The translations under genes were made by a program, and so were the position numbers. The notes under the pieces were generated by a model. That model was not told where the DNA came from. It saw nothing but the letters and a program-made list of their open reading frames with translations, and made no database searches. From Variovorax sp. dw_308 (lineage in GTDB: Bacteria > Pseudomonadota > Gammaproteobacteria > Burkholderiales > Burkholderiaceae_C): a DNA stretch of 64,000 nt. Positions 7,542-20,605 of this stretch are shown piece by piece. Position 1 is the first letter of the stretch; each line of letters starts with the position of its first letter. The stretch is from contig NZ_JAATOM010000024.1 of assembly GCF_019207085.1 (NCBI RefSeq), positions 1-64,000 of the forward strand, in the 5' to 3' direction.

Positions 7542-8541
7542 CAGTTCCTCAACCACGCAGCGTGCTGCCCGCAATGCGGGAACCCGGCCAGTCGCGCGAA
7601 GCCCCTTCGCGGGCACCCGCGGAACCGGCTTTGCCGGGCCGCCGGGTGCGCCCCCTTGAGGGGGCTGAGGGCCGCGGCTCCAAGCCTGCCCGCGCAGGCT
7701 TGGACGGCCCGCAAGAGCAGCCGCATCTGGCGGCCGCCCGGGCGCCGCAGGCGCATTCGGGGGGGAGCTTGTACGTCGGCACGGTGATGCACCAGCGGTC
7801 GCGGCCTGCGCGCCATCGTTTGCGCTACCGCGTGTTCTCGCTGCTGATCGATGTCGACGAGCTTGGGGCGCTCGCGCAGCGACTGCGGCTGTTTTCGCTC
7901 AACCGCTTCAACCTGTTCAGCCTGCACGAGCGCGACTACGGCACCGGCGACGGCCACGGGCTGCGGGCCCATGTGGAGCGGCAACTGGTCGCGGCCAATC
8001 TGTGCCCCGGCGGCCCGATCCGCCTGCTGACCATGCCGCGCATCCTCGGCTACGCATTCAACCCCCTCAGCGTGTACTTCTGCCACCACCCCGAAGGCGG
8101 CCTGCAGGCCATCCTCTACGAGGTCAACAACACCTTTGGCGAAAGGCACAGCTACTTCGTCGCGGTGGACGAATCCCGGCGTGACGACAGGCAGATCAGG
8201 CAGCGCTGCGACAAGCAGTTCCACGTCTCGCCCTTCCTTCCGATGCAGATGGCCTACGGCTTCTGCATCGAGCCGCCGCATGCCGACAGGGAGGGCCTGC
8301 GCGTCGAAGTGACGGTCGAGGATGCGCAGGGTGTGGTGCTCACCGCCCGCTTCGACGCCCGCCGGCGCGCGCTGAGCGATACGGCGCTGGCACTCGTCTT
8401 CTTCTCTCATCCACTTCTCACGCTCAAGGTCATGGCAGCAATTCACTGGGAGGCATTGCGCCTCTGGTTCAAGGGTGTGCGTCCGCATCGACATCCGCCC
8501 GCTCCGGCGCGTGCGGTGACCATCGTCGAGCCGGTGGAACG

Positions 8542-8545
<4 letters not shown>
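7538..8545 (+). CDS. DUF1365 protein with a palindromic repeat in its N-terminus
   Basis: The recognisable DUF1365 domain starts at LYVGTVMHQRSRPARH (about residue 78) and includes PRILGYAFNPLSVYFC, ILYEVNNTFGERHSYF and KQFHVSPFLPMQMAYGF. The family is a companion of CFA-like and FAD oxidoreductase genes; function unproven. The ATG at 7538 overlaps the previous stop (ATGA), so it is probably the original start, yet codons 6-77 are a GC-rich palindromic repeat translated in frame. Alternative starts behind the repeat are GTG 7784 and ATG 7787, but their nearest GGAG is about 18 nt away. The protein is 335 aa from 7538 or 252 aa from 7787. The stop overlaps the next gene by 4 bp. Confidence 0.8.
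7555..7768. repeat. GC-rich palindromic repeat cluster inside a coding region
   Basis: Contains several perfect or near-perfect hairpins: CCCGCAATGCGGG, CCCCCTTGAGGGGG (7651-7664), and AAGCCTGC/GCAGGCTT (7682-7689 and 7694-7701). The CCCCCTTGAGGGGG type is, from memory, a very common intergenic repeat in Comamonadaceae. Here it has no stop codon in the frame of the DUF1365 gene and so is read through. Confidence 0.7.
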
Positions 8546-11962
<3,417 letters not shown>

Positions 11963-12089
11963 GCGGCGGCCGTTGACGGAGCGCGACTTGCGTCGACTCG
12001 CTGCGACTTGCAGGTCGCCCCCGGAATTCGCGGGTTTGCACGGGTCTGCAGGGCACGCCCGCGTCTGGACTGCGGACGATGCCGGCCCG

Positions 12090-12095
12090 TAGACT
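12090..12095 (+). promoter_or_regulatory. -10-like TAGACT, possibly leaderless start
   Basis: TAGACT ends six bases before the ATG at 12102, and no Shine-Dalgarno sequence precedes that ATG. The geometry equals that at 65-77 and suggests a leaderless transcript. Confidence 0.35.
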
Positions 12096-12101
12096 TCTCC
12101 G

Positions 12102-12779
12102 ATGATCGTTCTCCACCACTGCATGAGCGCCCGCTCCTTCCGCCCGCTCTGGACCCTCGAGGAACTCGGCGTGCCCTATGAATTGCGCATGCTGCCCTTT
12201 CCGCCGCGCGTGTTTGCCAAGGAGTACCTCGCCCTCAATCCTCTGGGGACGATTCCGCTGCTGGAAGACGGCGCCACCCGCATGACCGAGTCGGCCGCGA
12301 TATGCCAGTACCTCTCGGTGCGCTGCGATCCCGACAACCGCACCGGCATGCAGGTGCGCCCCGACGAGCCGGCCTACGGCGCATGGCTCAACTGGCTGCA
12401 TCACGGCGAGGCGACGCTGACCTTTCCGCAGACCATCGTGCTGCGCTACCGCTACTTCGAGTCGCCCGAGCGCAAGCTGCCGCAGGCGGCGGAGGACTAT
12501 GCCAAGTGGTTCCTGTCGCGCCTGCGCGGGATCGAGGCGGCGCTGGAGGGCAACGAATGGCTTTGCGCGGGCCGCTTCACCGCCGCCGACGTGTCGGTGG
12601 GCTATGCGTTGCTGCTCGGCAACCAGATCCATCTCGCGAAGCAGTTCCCGCCGAACGTGGCAGCGTATTGGGAGCGGCTGCAGCAACGCGAGGGCTACAA
12701 GCGCGCGATGGTCGCGCAGCAGGAGGCAGCGGTGGCGCAGGGCGTCGCGACGAATGCCTCGGCGGCACTGCAGGACTGA
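12102..12779 (+). CDS. Glutathione S-transferase family protein
   Basis: A 225-aa cytosolic GST. The N-terminal thioredoxin-like domain (about 1-80) has HHCMSARSFRPLW at the usual catalytic Ser/Cys position and the glutathione-binding GTIPLLEDGATRMTESAAIC with the cis-Pro and the ESAAI motif. The helical C-terminal domain (about 90-210) contains CAGRFTAADVSVGYAL, the conserved N-capping Asp region. Substrate unknown. Eight bases separate it from the next gene, so the two may be cotranscribed. Confidence 0.85.
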   Translation: MIVLHHCMSARSFRPLWTLEELGVPYELRMLPFPPRVFAKEYLALNPLGTIPLLEDGATRMTESAAICQYLSVRCDPDNRTGMQVRPDEPAYGAWLNWLHHGEATLTFPQTIVLRYRYFESPERKLPQAAEDYAKWFLSRLRGIEAALEGNEWLCAGRFTAADVSVGYALLLGNQIHLAKQFPPNVAAYWERLQQREGYKRAMVAQQEAAVAQGVATNASAALQD

Positions 12780-12787
12780 CATCGCCC

Positions 12788-13297
12788 ATGTCGACCCACG
12801 ATAGCCTTCCGGCGCTGGCGGACCTGGCTGCGCGCGTCGGTGCCACGCTGCGCGAACGGGGCCAGCGGGTGGCCGTGGCCGAGTCGTCCGCGGGCGGACT
12901 GGTGTCGGCGGCGCTGCTGGCCGTGCCGGGCGCGTCGGCCTACTTCCTTGGCGGCGCGGTCGTCTACTCGCGGCGCGCCGGCCGCAACATGCTCGGCGTG
13001 ACCGCGGAGGACATGGCCGGCATGCGCGCCGAGACCGAGCCCTATGCCACCTTCATCGCCGGCCGCATGCGCGACCGGCTGCATGCGACCTGGGGCATCG
13101 CCGAGAGCGGCGCAGCCGGCCCGATGGGCAGCCCCTACGGCGATGCGCCGGGGCATGTGTGCGTCGCAGTCGTCGGCGAAGCCTCGTCGCGCGTGCGAAC
13201 CATCGAGACCGGCGACACGAATCGTGCAGCCAACATGGATGTGTTCGCGCGCCAGCTGCTCGCGCTGTTCGACGAAGTGCTGCAATCGTCGGGCTGA
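12788..13297 (+). CDS. CinA C-terminal family amidohydrolase (PncC-like)
   Basis: A 169-aa single-domain protein of the CinA C-terminal family, whose founder PncC deamidates nicotinamide mononucleotide in pyridine-nucleotide recycling. Motifs are AVAESSAGGLVSAALLAVPGAS (residues about 30-51), GGAVVYS, and GIAESGAAGP, where the family usually has G-x-T-G-x-A-GP. The AESGAAG variant changes the usual Thr and Gly, so activity on the nicotinamide substrate should not be assumed. Follows the GST gene closely. Confidence 0.8.
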   Translation: MSTHDSLPALADLAARVGATLRERGQRVAVAESSAGGLVSAALLAVPGASAYFLGGAVVYSRRAGRNMLGVTAEDMAGMRAETEPYATFIAGRMRDRLHATWGIAESGAAGPMGSPYGDAPGHVCVAVVGEASSRVRTIETGDTNRAANMDVFARQLLALFDEVLQSSG

Positions 13298-13451
13298 TAC
13301 GACTTCGCGATCAAACGCATAACTGCGTTGGATCGCCTTGCCGTGCTGCAGCACTGTCTGCGGCGCAAGTCAGCTTCCTTCAAGCATTGCGAACGTAAGG
13401 TGCGGCCTCCCGACACACTGCGGGCCAGCGCACGGCCCGACCGTCCGCTGC

Positions 13452-14000
13452 ATGCCGTCCGCCCAGATCACCACAGTCTCCAGACCCGAACCCACGCCCG
13501 TGCAGAAGGGCATGGTGCTCGCCTGCGCGTTGCTGTTCATCGCCGGCCTGGTCTATGCCAGCAAGCTGCCACCCTTCCTGCCGGATGAATTCCTGCTGGC
13601 GCTGGCCTGGAAGTATTCGGCGCTGCTGTCGATACCGCTGGCCTACCTGCTGCTGCACGCCAACCGGGATAGGCACATGCCGAAGGGGCCGTACCTGGTG
13701 ATCCTTCCGTTCGTCCTCTACTTCGGACTGGCGCAGTTCGTGCTGTTCGTGCCCGACCTCCTCGCGGGCTTCACCAGCGGGCCGGGGGCGAGCAGGATCG
13801 TGTCGGTGTCGCAAGTGCAGGAGAACAGCACGATCTGCGGCAAGCAGGCGCACATCGAGGTGGCCGGCTATTCACCGGTGTCCTTCGACCTCTGCGTGTC
13901 GCAGGCGCTTGCGCAGACGCTGCTGGCGGGCGACAAGCTGCTGCTCGAAGGCAAGGCCGGGCTGGGCGGCCTGCTCGTGCTGCGGCAGGTCAAGCTGTAA
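13452..14000 (+). CDS. Hypothetical membrane protein
   Basis: A 182-aa protein not recognised as a known family. Three hydrophobic segments are seen: MVLACALLFIAGLVYASKL, ALLSIPLAYLLLHA and YLVILPFVLYFGLAQFVLFVPDLL. A polar C-terminal domain of about 70 residues has three Cys (STICGK, FDLCVS) and may lie in the periplasm. ATG 13452 is used because homology-like composition begins there; ATG 13512 is possible. It converges with and overlaps the minus-strand gene by 11 bp. Confidence 0.55.
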   Translation: MPSAQITTVSRPEPTPVQKGMVLACALLFIAGLVYASKLPPFLPDEFLLALAWKYSALLSIPLAYLLLHANRDRHMPKGPYLVILPFVLYFGLAQFVLFVPDLLAGFTSGPGASRIVSVSQVQENSTICGKQAHIEVAGYSPVSFDLCVSQALAQTLLAGDKLLLEGKAGLGGLLVLRQVKL

Positions 14001-14247
14001 GCATGTCCTCGATCCATTCGCCGATGTCGGCGCCGGGGTCGGAGATGGGGTGCAGCTTGTCGCTGCGGCAGAAGTACGTCCAGCCTTCGAAAGCCACGTC
14101 GTAGTAGGTGCCGGGCAGGTAGCTCAGGTCCGGCGCCTCGTAGGGCGCCGACACCACTTCGACGATGCGATTGACCGCGCCGCGGGTGGCGGGGCTGGCC
14201 TCGCAGCTGCTGTCGACGTAGCAGAGAGTGCCGATCTGGATGGTCAT
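13990..14247 (-). CDS. Small hypothetical protein, 85 aa
   Basis: Begins MTIQIGTLCYVD, has a Tyr/Asp-rich middle (SYLPGTYYDVAFEGWTYFC) and ends IGEWIEDMLTA. It looks like a folded soluble beta-rich domain rather than a chance frame. GGAGGATTC lies before the ATG on the minus strand, a good ribosome binding site. No function recognised. Confidence 0.6.
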   Translation of the reverse strand: MTIQIGTLCYVDSSCEASPATRGAVNRIVEVVSAPYEAPDLSYLPGTYYDVAFEGWTYFCRSDKLHPISDPGADIGEWIEDMLTA

Positions 14248-14324
14248 CGCGAATCCTCCTTGGGAGAAATGACGGTGAAGCGGCCATTGTGGGGTGCGTG
14301 GCTACTTCTTGTGGAGTTCCGGGG

Positions 14325-15359
14325 CTATTCAGCCGCGGCCGCGCGGCGCCGCAGCGCGCCAGGCGACTCGCCCGTCCACTCGCGGAAGGCGCGGGAGAAG
14401 CTCTTTTCGTTGCGAAAGCCAACCGCCAGCGCCACCTGCTTGATGGGACGCGCGGTGCGGCGCAGCTGCTCGATGGCCTGGTCCTTGCGCACTTCGTCCT
14501 TCAGCGCCTGCAGGGACACGCCTTCGTCGTGCAGTTGCCGGTGCAGCGTGCGCGCGGAGATGTGGAGCAGGGCGGCCAGTGCCTCTGCATGGATCACCTC
14601 CGCAGGGCGTGCCCGCATCAGCTCGCGCACGCGCTGGCCCAGCAGCCGGTCGCGGCGGTACTGCAGGACGGTGAGCGGCAGCGCGCGCTTGAGCATCGTG
14701 CGCAAGGCGCGCTCGTCGCGTTGCAGCGGCAGCGCCAGGTAGCGCGCGTCGAAGCTGTAGCTGGCTTTCGGCGCACCGAAGTGCAGGTCGCCGCCGAACA
14801 TCAACGGGTAGGCATCGCGGTGCGGCGGCGCGTCGAATGGAAAGCGGGCCTCGCGCAACGAGATGCGCGAGTCGATGGCCCAACAGGCGTAGCCGTGCAG
14901 GAAGCGGAGGTTCGACACCAGGCAGAACTCGCGGAACGCGCCAAGGTCGCGCTGCTCGGTGATGGTCACGGTGGCCATGCCTCCGGCAACGTGCAGATCG
15001 AGCAGGATGTCGTCCGTCAACAGGCGCAGATGGCGGCACCAGCGCTTGATGGCCACGCCGAGATCTGGCGAACCGAGCGAGGCGCGGCACAGCATGCCGT
15101 AGGAGCCCCAAGGCAACTTGCGCGAGAACCAGCCGAGCGCCTCATCGTCCAGTTCCTGCATCGCATGGGCATTGAGCGCCTCGAACTGCGCGGCGGTCAC
15201 GCGCGCCTGTGGGCGGGCCAGTTCGCGCGGCGCAATCTGTGCCTGCCTCAGTGCTTCTGCCGGGTCCCTGCCGTAACGCTGGTAGCCCTGCACGATCGCT
15301 CGCACAAAGGCCATCGGCGTGGCCGCGCGGCCGGACGGAAGGAGCTGAGAGGAAGACAT
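14325..15359 (-). CDS. AraC-family transcriptional regulator (OruR/ArgR-like architecture)
   Basis: A 344-aa regulator. Residues about 15-200 resemble the Arabinose_bd domain of AraC regulators with an N-terminal enzyme-like sensor. The C-terminal 100 residues hold two helix-turn-helix units: EALAALLHISARTLHRQLHDEG and IKQVALAVGFRNEKSFSRAFREWTGESPGALRR. Divergent from the isovaleryl-CoA dehydrogenase gene, with two direct repeats between them, so it is the obvious candidate regulator of the leucine-degradation cluster. The better known liu regulator in Pseudomonas is a MerR-type LiuR, so this would be a substitution. Ligand unknown. Confidence 0.85.
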   Translation of the reverse strand: MSSSQLLPSGRAATPMAFVRAIVQGYQRYGRDPAEALRQAQIAPRELARPQARVTAAQFEALNAHAMQELDDEALGWFSRKLPWGSYGMLCRASLGSPDLGVAIKRWCRHLRLLTDDILLDLHVAGGMATVTITEQRDLGAFREFCLVSNLRFLHGYACWAIDSRISLREARFPFDAPPHRDAYPLMFGGDLHFGAPKASYSFDARYLALPLQRDERALRTMLKRALPLTVLQYRRDRLLGQRVRELMRARPAEVIHAEALAALLHISARTLHRQLHDEGVSLQALKDEVRKDQAIEQLRRTARPIKQVALAVGFRNEKSFSRAFREWTGESPGALRRRAAAAE

Positions 15360-15377
15360 CGGGCGGGGCAATCCAGG

Positions 15378-15410
15378 TGGCGCAATTTGCAACCATTGTG
15401 GCGCCAATTG
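15378..15410. promoter_or_regulatory. 21-bp-spaced direct repeats, candidate AraC-type operator
   Basis: TGGCGCAATTTG (15378-15389) and TGGCGCCAATTG (15399-15410) are direct repeats 21 bp apart, exactly two helical turns. This is the geometry expected for an AraC-family dimer. They lie 19 bp in front of the regulator start codon and about 80 bp before the dehydrogenase gene. Confidence 0.5.
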
Positions 15411-15488
15411 AGGCGGCACAGGGCGTAAGCTGCGGTTCTGCAAAGCGCCGACTCGCGGCGTTCCGGACCCCACAGGAGACAAGAACCC

Positions 15489-16661
15489 ATGCACGATCCC
15501 GGCCTGAACTTCGACCTCGGCGACACCATCGATTCGCTGCGCGACGCCATCCAGGACTTCGCCGCCAACGAGATCGCGCCGCGCGCGGCCGACATCGACC
15601 GCGACAACCTGTTCCCGCACGACCTGTGGAAGAAGCTCGGCGACCTCGGGCTGCATGGCATGACGGTGAAAGAGGAATACGGAGGCACCGAGCTGGGCTA
15701 CCTCGCGCACATCGTGGCGATGGAAGAGGTCTCGCGTGCCTCCGCCTCGGTCGGCCTGTCGTACGGCGCGCACTCCAACCTGTGCGTGAACCAGATCCAT
15801 CGCAACGGCACCGACGCGCAGAAGAAGAAATACCTGCCCAAGCTGGTGAGCGGCGAGCACGTCGGCGCGCTGGCGATGAGCGAGCCCAACGCCGGTTCCG
15901 ACGTGGTCAGCATGAAGCTCAAGGCCGAGAAGAAGAGCGGCTACTACGTGCTCAACGGCGGCAAGATGTGGATCACCAACGGCGGCGACGCCGACACGCT
16001 GGTCATCTACGGCAAGAGCGAGCCCGAGATGGGCGCGCGCGGCATGACGGCCTTCATCGTCGAGAAGAACTTCAAGGGCTTCAGCGCCGGCACCAAGCTC
16101 GACAAGCTGGGCATGCGCGGTTCCAACACCTATCCGCTGTTCTTCGACAATTGCGAAGTGCCGGAAGAAAACGTGCTCGGAGGCGAAGGCCAGGGCGCCA
16201 AGGTGCTGATGAGCGGCCTCGACTACGAGCGCGCCGTGCTCTCCGGCGGCCCGCTGGGCATCATGGCCGCCTGCATGGACGCGGTGCTGCCGTACATCCA
16301 CGAGCGCAAGCAGTTCGGCCAGAGCATCGGCGAGTTCCAGTTGATGCAGGGCAAGCTGGCGGACATGTATTCGACCTGGCAGGCCACGCGCGCCTATGTC
16401 TACGCGGTCGGCAAGGCCTGCGATCGCAACGACCATGCGCGCACCTTCCGCAAAGACGCGGCCGGCGCCATCCTGTACTCGGCCGAGAAGGCGACCTGGA
16501 TGGCCGGCGAGGCGATCCAGACGCTGGGCGGGGTGGGCTACACCAAGGACTTCTCGGTGGAGCGCCTCTGGCGCGATGCCAAGCTGTACGAGATCGGCGC
16601 GGGCACGAGCGAGGTGCGCCGCATGCTGATCGGCCGCGAGCTGTTCGCCGAGACGGCCTGA
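15489..16661 (+). CDS. liuA: Isovaleryl-CoA dehydrogenase
   Basis: A 390-aa acyl-CoA dehydrogenase flavoenzyme oxidising isovaleryl-CoA to 3-methylcrotonyl-CoA, passing electrons to ETF. Family signatures are [28 protein letters not shown], and the C-terminal [54 protein letters not shown] places the Glu in the helix position typical of isovaleryl-CoA dehydrogenases rather than the usual C-terminal site. AGGAGAC lies before the ATG. It starts the liu cluster that runs to HMG-CoA lyase. Confidence 0.92.
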   Translation: MHDPGLNFDLGDTIDSLRDAIQDFAANEIAPRAADIDRDNLFPHDLWKKLGDLGLHGMTVKEEYGGTELGYLAHIVAMEEVSRASASVGLSYGAHSNLCVNQIHRNGTDAQKKKYLPKLVSGEHVGALAMSEPNAGSDVVSMKLKAEKKSGYYVLNGGKMWITNGGDADTLVIYGKSEPEMGARGMTAFIVEKNFKGFSAGTKLDKLGMRGSNTYPLFFDNCEVPEENVLGGEGQGAKVLMSGLDYERAVLSGGPLGIMAACMDAVLPYIHERKQFGQSIGEFQLMQGKLADMYSTWQATRAYVYAVGKACDRNDHARTFRKDAAGAILYSAEKATWMAGEAIQTLGGVGYTKDFSVERLWRDAKLYEIGAGTSEVRRMLIGRELFAETA

Positions 16662-16673
16662 GGAGCGCGCCGC

Positions 16674-17099
16674 ATGGTGACCGATGAACTTCGGCAGCGC
16701 ATCGCAGCCAGCTTCGACAAGCAGGGCCTGATGGCGACCCTGGGCGCCCGGATCGTCCGGGTGGCTGCCGGTGAAGTGGACATCGAACTGCCATTTGCCG
16801 CGGCGTTGTCGCAGCAGCATGGCTACGTCCATGCAGGCGCCATCACCAGCGCGGTCGACAGCGCCTGTGGCTATGCGGCGCTGACTGTCGCGCCGGCGGA
16901 CTGCGGCATCGTCACGGCGGAGTTCAAGGTGAACTTCCTGCGACCCGCCATCGGCCAGCGCTTCCTGGCGACGGGCAGGGTGCAGAACGCAGGCAAGCTC
17001 ATGACGGTGTGCACGGGCGAGGTCCGTGCCATCACCGACGAAGGCGAGGGCAAGGTGGTGGCATTGATGCAGGCCACCATGGTCAACGTGCGCCAATGA
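16674..17099 (+). CDS. PaaI-family hotdog thioesterase
   Basis: A 141-aa hotdog-fold protein. The core motif [22 protein letters not shown] (around residues 43-64) contains the HG-x-x-HAG pattern of PaaI thioesterases, with a conserved Asp. [12 protein letters not shown] is the usual strand after it. It probably hydrolyses stray acyl-CoA intermediates and frees CoA. GAGGAG precedes the ATG; 12 bp follow the dehydrogenase gene. Confidence 0.85.
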   Translation: MVTDELRQRIAASFDKQGLMATLGARIVRVAAGEVDIELPFAAALSQQHGYVHAGAITSAVDSACGYAALTVAPADCGIVTAEFKVNFLRPAIGQRFLATGRVQNAGKLMTVCTGEVRAITDEGEGKVVALMQATMVNVRQ

Positions 17100-17124
17100 A
17101 GCCATCACAGAGGAGACATCCCGG

Positions 17125-18789
17125 ATGAACCCGACAACGAGTTTGGCCCACGGGGCCACCGACATTGCGCTGATCGAGCAGACCATCGGCGACTTCTTCG
17201 ACGACATGGTGGCCAGGCAGGGCGACCGCGAGGCGCTGGTGAGCCGCCACGAAGGCAAGCGCTTCAGCTACCGCGAGTTGCAGGCCGAATCCAACCGGCT
17301 GGCCAGCGCACTGCTGAACCTCGGCCTGGTGCCGGGCGACCGCATCGGCATCTGGTCGCACAACAACGCGCCGTGGGTGCTGTTGCAGATCGCGACCGCC
17401 AAGATTGGCCTGGTCCTCGTCAACATCAACCCGGCGTACCGCACGTCCGAGGTCGAGTACGCGCTCAACAAGGTCGGCTGCAAAGCGCTGGTGTCGATGG
17501 CGCAGTTCAAGACCAGCGACTACCTCGGCATGCTGCGCGAACTCGGCGCCGCCAAGCTGCCGTCCTTGCTGCACACGGTGTGGATCGACAAGCCGGGCGA
17601 AGGCCCCAAGCAAGGCCTGCTGCGCTTCTCCGACCTGCTCGCGAGCGGTGACCCGGCCGATCCACGCATCGCGCAGATCGGCAAGACATTGAAGGCGACA
17701 GACGCCGTCAACATCCAGTTCACCAGCGGCACCACCGGCTTTCCGAAGGGCGCGACGCTGACGCACCGCAACATCCTGAACAACGGCTTCTTCATCGGCG
17801 AGTGCATGAAGCTCACGCCGGAAGACCGCCTCTGCATTCCCGTACCGCTGTACCACTGCTTCGGCATGGTGCTGGGCAACCTGGCCTGCCTTACGCACGG
17901 TTCGACCATCGTGTACCCGAACGACGGCTTCGACCCGCTCACGGTGCTCGAAACGGTGCAGGCCGAGAAGTGCACCGGCCTGCATGGCGTGCCGACCATG
18001 TTCATTGCCGAGCTGGACCATCCTCGCTTCAAGGAGTTCGACCTGTCGAGCCTGCGCACCGGCATCATGGCCGGCTCGCCTTGCCCGACCGAGGTGATGA
18101 AGCGCGTGGTCGAGCAGATGCACCTGCGCGAGATCACCATCGCCTACGGCATGACCGAGACCAGTCCTGTCAGTTGCCAGAGCAGCACCGACACGCCGCT
18201 GGCCAAGCGCGTGTCGACCGTCGGCACCGTGCAGCCGCACATCGACATCAAGATCGTCGATCCGGAGACGGGTGCGGTGGTGCCGCGCGGGCAGTCGGGC
18301 GAGTTCTGCACGCGCGGCTATTCGGTGATGCTGGGCTACTGGGAAGACGAGGCGAAGACCCGCGAAGCCATCGACGCCGAGGACTGGATGCACACCGGCG
18401 ACCTCGCGACGATGGACGACGAGGGCTACGTCAACATCGTCGGGCGCATCAAGGACCTTGTGATCCGCGGCGGCGAGAACATCTACCCGCGCGAGATCGA
18501 GGAGTTCCTGTACAGACATCCGAAGGTGCAGGACGTGCAGGTGGTCGGCCTGCCTGACAAGAAGTATGGCGAAGAGCTGTGCGCCTGGATCATTTCCAAG
18601 CCCGGCCAGACCGTGAGCGAAGACGAGGTGCGCGACTTCTGCAAGGGCCAGATCGCGCACTACAAGGTGCCGAAGTACATCAAGTTCGTGCCGGAGTTTC
18701 CGATGACGGTGACCGGCAAGATCCAGAAGTTCAAGATCCGGGATGCGATGAAGGATGAGCTGGGCTTGAACGAGGAGAAGACGGCATGA
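17125..18789 (+). CDS. AMP-binding acyl-CoA synthetase
   Basis: A 554-aa ANL-superfamily ligase. The phosphate-binding motif [18 protein letters not shown] lies at about residues 198-215, followed by [47 protein letters not shown] and the catalytic Lys in VTGKIQKFK. It would activate a carboxylic acid to its CoA thioester; in this cluster isovalerate or another short or medium branched chain is likely, but unproven. It overlaps the start of a dispersed repeat at its 3' end. Confidence 0.88.
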   Translation: MNPTTSLAHGATDIALIEQTIGDFFDDMVARQGDREALVSRHEGKRFSYRELQAESNRLASALLNLGLVPGDRIGIWSHNNAPWVLLQIATAKIGLVLVNINPAYRTSEVEYALNKVGCKALVSMAQFKTSDYLGMLRELGAAKLPSLLHTVWIDKPGEGPKQGLLRFSDLLASGDPADPRIAQIGKTLKATDAVNIQFTSGTTGFPKGATLTHRNILNNGFFIGECMKLTPEDRLCIPVPLYHCFGMVLGNLACLTHGSTIVYPNDGFDPLTVLETVQAEKCTGLHGVPTMFIAELDHPRFKEFDLSSLRTGIMAGSPCPTEVMKRVVEQMHLREITIAYGMTETSPVSCQSSTDTPLAKRVSTVGTVQPHIDIKIVDPETGAVVPRGQSGEFCTRGYSVMLGYWEDEAKTREAIDAEDWMHTGDLATMDDEGYVNIVGRIKDLVIRGGENIYPREIEEFLYRHPKVQDVQVVGLPDKKYGEELCAWIISKPGQTVSEDEVRDFCKGQIAHYKVPKYIKFVPEFPMTVTGKIQKFKIRDAMKDELGLNEEKTA

Positions 18790-18930
18790 ATGCGGACTTG
18801 ACCGTACGCGAAGGGCGCGAAGGTACGCGAAGGACGCGAAAAAGGCAAAAGAAGGAGAAACAAGTTTCTTTGGTTTTCTTTCGCGTCCTTCGCGGTACCT
18901 TTGCGTCCTCTGCGTCCGGTACCCGCATTT
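18786..18930. repeat. dispersed palindromic repeat, copy A
   Basis: A perfect 16-bp inverted pair, CGCGAAGGACGCGAAA at 18826-18841 and its complement at 18879-18894, lies within a longer hairpin built of GCGAAGG-type units. A second copy with the same outer sequence and a different loop lies at 28611-28752. It sits directly after the AMP-ligase stop and before the carboxylase beta gene. Confidence 0.8.
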
Positions 18931-18962
18931 CCTGACGCCCTCCGCACAGAACAACACCACCC

Positions 18963-20585
18963 ATGAGCAAACTCGAATCCAAACTCAACCCCCGTTCGGC
19001 CGACTTCCAGGCCAACGCCGCTGCGATGCGCGCCTTGGTCGATGACCTGCACAAGCAGTTCGCGAAAGTCGAGGCCGGCGGTGGCGAGGCCGCACGGGCC
19101 AAGCACGTGGCCCGCGGCAAGCTGCTGCCCCGTGACCGCGTGGCCGAGTTGCTCGACCCCGGCACGCCCTTCCTGGAGATCGCGCCGCTCGCTGCGCACG
19201 CGATGTACCTCGACGGCAAGGGTGTGGAATCCGCACCCGGCGCCGGCATCATCGCCGGCATTGGCCGCGTGAGCGGGGTCGACTGCATGGTCGTCTGCAA
19301 CGACGCGACGGTGAAGGGCGGCACCTATTACCCGATGACGGTGAAGAAGCACCTGCGCGCACAGGAGATCGCCGAGCAGAACCGCCTGCCCTGCATCTAC
19401 CTGGTCGATTCCGGCGGCGCCAACCTGCCGAACCAGGACGAGGTTTTCCCCGACCGCGAACACTTCGGCCGCATCTTCTACAACCAGGCGCAGATGAGCG
19501 CGCAGGGCATTCCGCAGATCGCGGTGGTGATGGGCTCCTGCACGGCAGGTGGCGCCTACGTGCCGGCGATGAGCGACGAGTCGATCATCGTGAAGAACCA
19601 GGGCACGATTTTCCTGGGCGGCCCGCCGCTGGTGAAGGCGGCCACGGGCGAAGTGGTGACGGCCGAAGACCTGGGCGGCGGCGACGTGCACACGCGGCTG
19701 TCGGGCGTGGTCGACCACCTCGCGCAGAACGACCTGCATGCGCTGGCGCTCGCACGTTCGGCCATCGCCAACATCAACCGCAAGGACGCGACCGACGCGC
19801 CGCATCCCGGCGTGGCCGCGCCCGACTTCCCGCGCGAAGAGTTGTACGGCGTGATCCCGACCGACACGCGCAAGCCCTTCGACGTGCGCGAGATCATCGC
19901 CCGCATCGTCGACGCCAGCGAGTTCCACGAGTTCAAGTCCCGCTTCGGCGCGACGCTGGTCTGCGGCTTTTCCGAGATCGAGGGCATGCCGGTCGGCATC
20001 ATCGCCAACAACGGCATCCTGTTTTCCGAGTCGGCGCAGAAGGGCGCGCACTTCATCGAGCTGTGCTGCCAGCGCAAGATCCCGCTGGTGTTCCTGCAGA
20101 ACATCACCGGCTTCATGGTCGGCCGCAAGTACGAGAACGAAGGCATCGCGCGCCACGGCGCCAAGATGGTGACGGCGGTGGCCACGGCCAACGTGCCGAA
20201 GTTCACCGTCATCATCGGCGGCAGCTTCGGCGCCGGCAACTACGGCATGTGCGGTCGCGCGTATTCGCCGCGCTTCCTCTGGATGTGGCCGAACGCGCGC
20301 ATCAGCGTGATGGGCGGCGAGCAGGCCGCGAGCGTGCTGGCCACGGTGAAGCGCGACGGCATCGAGCTCAAGGGCGGAAGCTGGAGCAAGGACGAGGAGG
20401 AAGCCTTCAAGGCGCCGATCCGCCAGCAGTACGAAGACCAGGGCCACCCGTACTACGCGACGGCGCGCCTGTGGGACGACGGCATCATCGACCCGGCCGA
20501 CACGCGCCGCGTGCTGGCGCTGGGACTCTCGGCCGCGCGCAATGCGCCGATCCCCGAGCCGAAGTTCGGCATCTTTCGCATGTGA
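18963..20585 (+). CDS. liuB: Methylcrotonyl-CoA carboxylase beta subunit
   Basis: A 540-aa carboxyltransferase subunit that moves CO2 from biotin to 3-methylcrotonyl-CoA, giving 3-methylglutaconyl-CoA. The crotonase-like N- and C-terminal halves are both present. Examples are [41 protein letters not shown] and the [20 protein letters not shown] oxyanion region. Length and sequence style are those of MccB rather than PccB. The alpha subunit is at 22726, separated by DinB, hydratase and DUF4126 genes. Confidence 0.93.
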   Translation: MSKLESKLNPRSADFQANAAAMRALVDDLHKQFAKVEAGGGEAARAKHVARGKLLPRDRVAELLDPGTPFLEIAPLAAHAMYLDGKGVESAPGAGIIAGIGRVSGVDCMVVCNDATVKGGTYYPMTVKKHLRAQEIAEQNRLPCIYLVDSGGANLPNQDEVFPDREHFGRIFYNQAQMSAQGIPQIAVVMGSCTAGGAYVPAMSDESIIVKNQGTIFLGGPPLVKAATGEVVTAEDLGGGDVHTRLSGVVDHLAQNDLHALALARSAIANINRKDATDAPHPGVAAPDFPREELYGVIPTDTRKPFDVREIIARIVDASEFHEFKSRFGATLVCGFSEIEGMPVGIIANNGILFSESAQKGAHFIELCCQRKIPLVFLQNITGFMVGRKYENEGIARHGAKMVTAVATANVPKFTVIIGGSFGAGNYGMCGRAYSPRFLWMWPNARISVMGGEQAASVLATVKRDGIELKGGSWSKDEEEAFKAPIRQQYEDQGHPYYATARLWDDGIIDPADTRRVLALGLSAARNAPIPEPKFGIFRM

Positions 20586-20605
20586 TCGATGCAAAGGAAG
20601 TCGCG

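Noticed and set aside
14325-17258. A 977-codon minus-strand frame that includes the AraC regulator
   Set aside because: Only the last 344 codons are protein-like. The rest is the shadow of the dehydrogenase and thioesterase genes.
17083-18960. A 625-codon minus-strand frame starting in the dispersed repeat
   Set aside because: It mirrors the acyl-CoA ligase gene, and its first residues are translated repeat. No family features.
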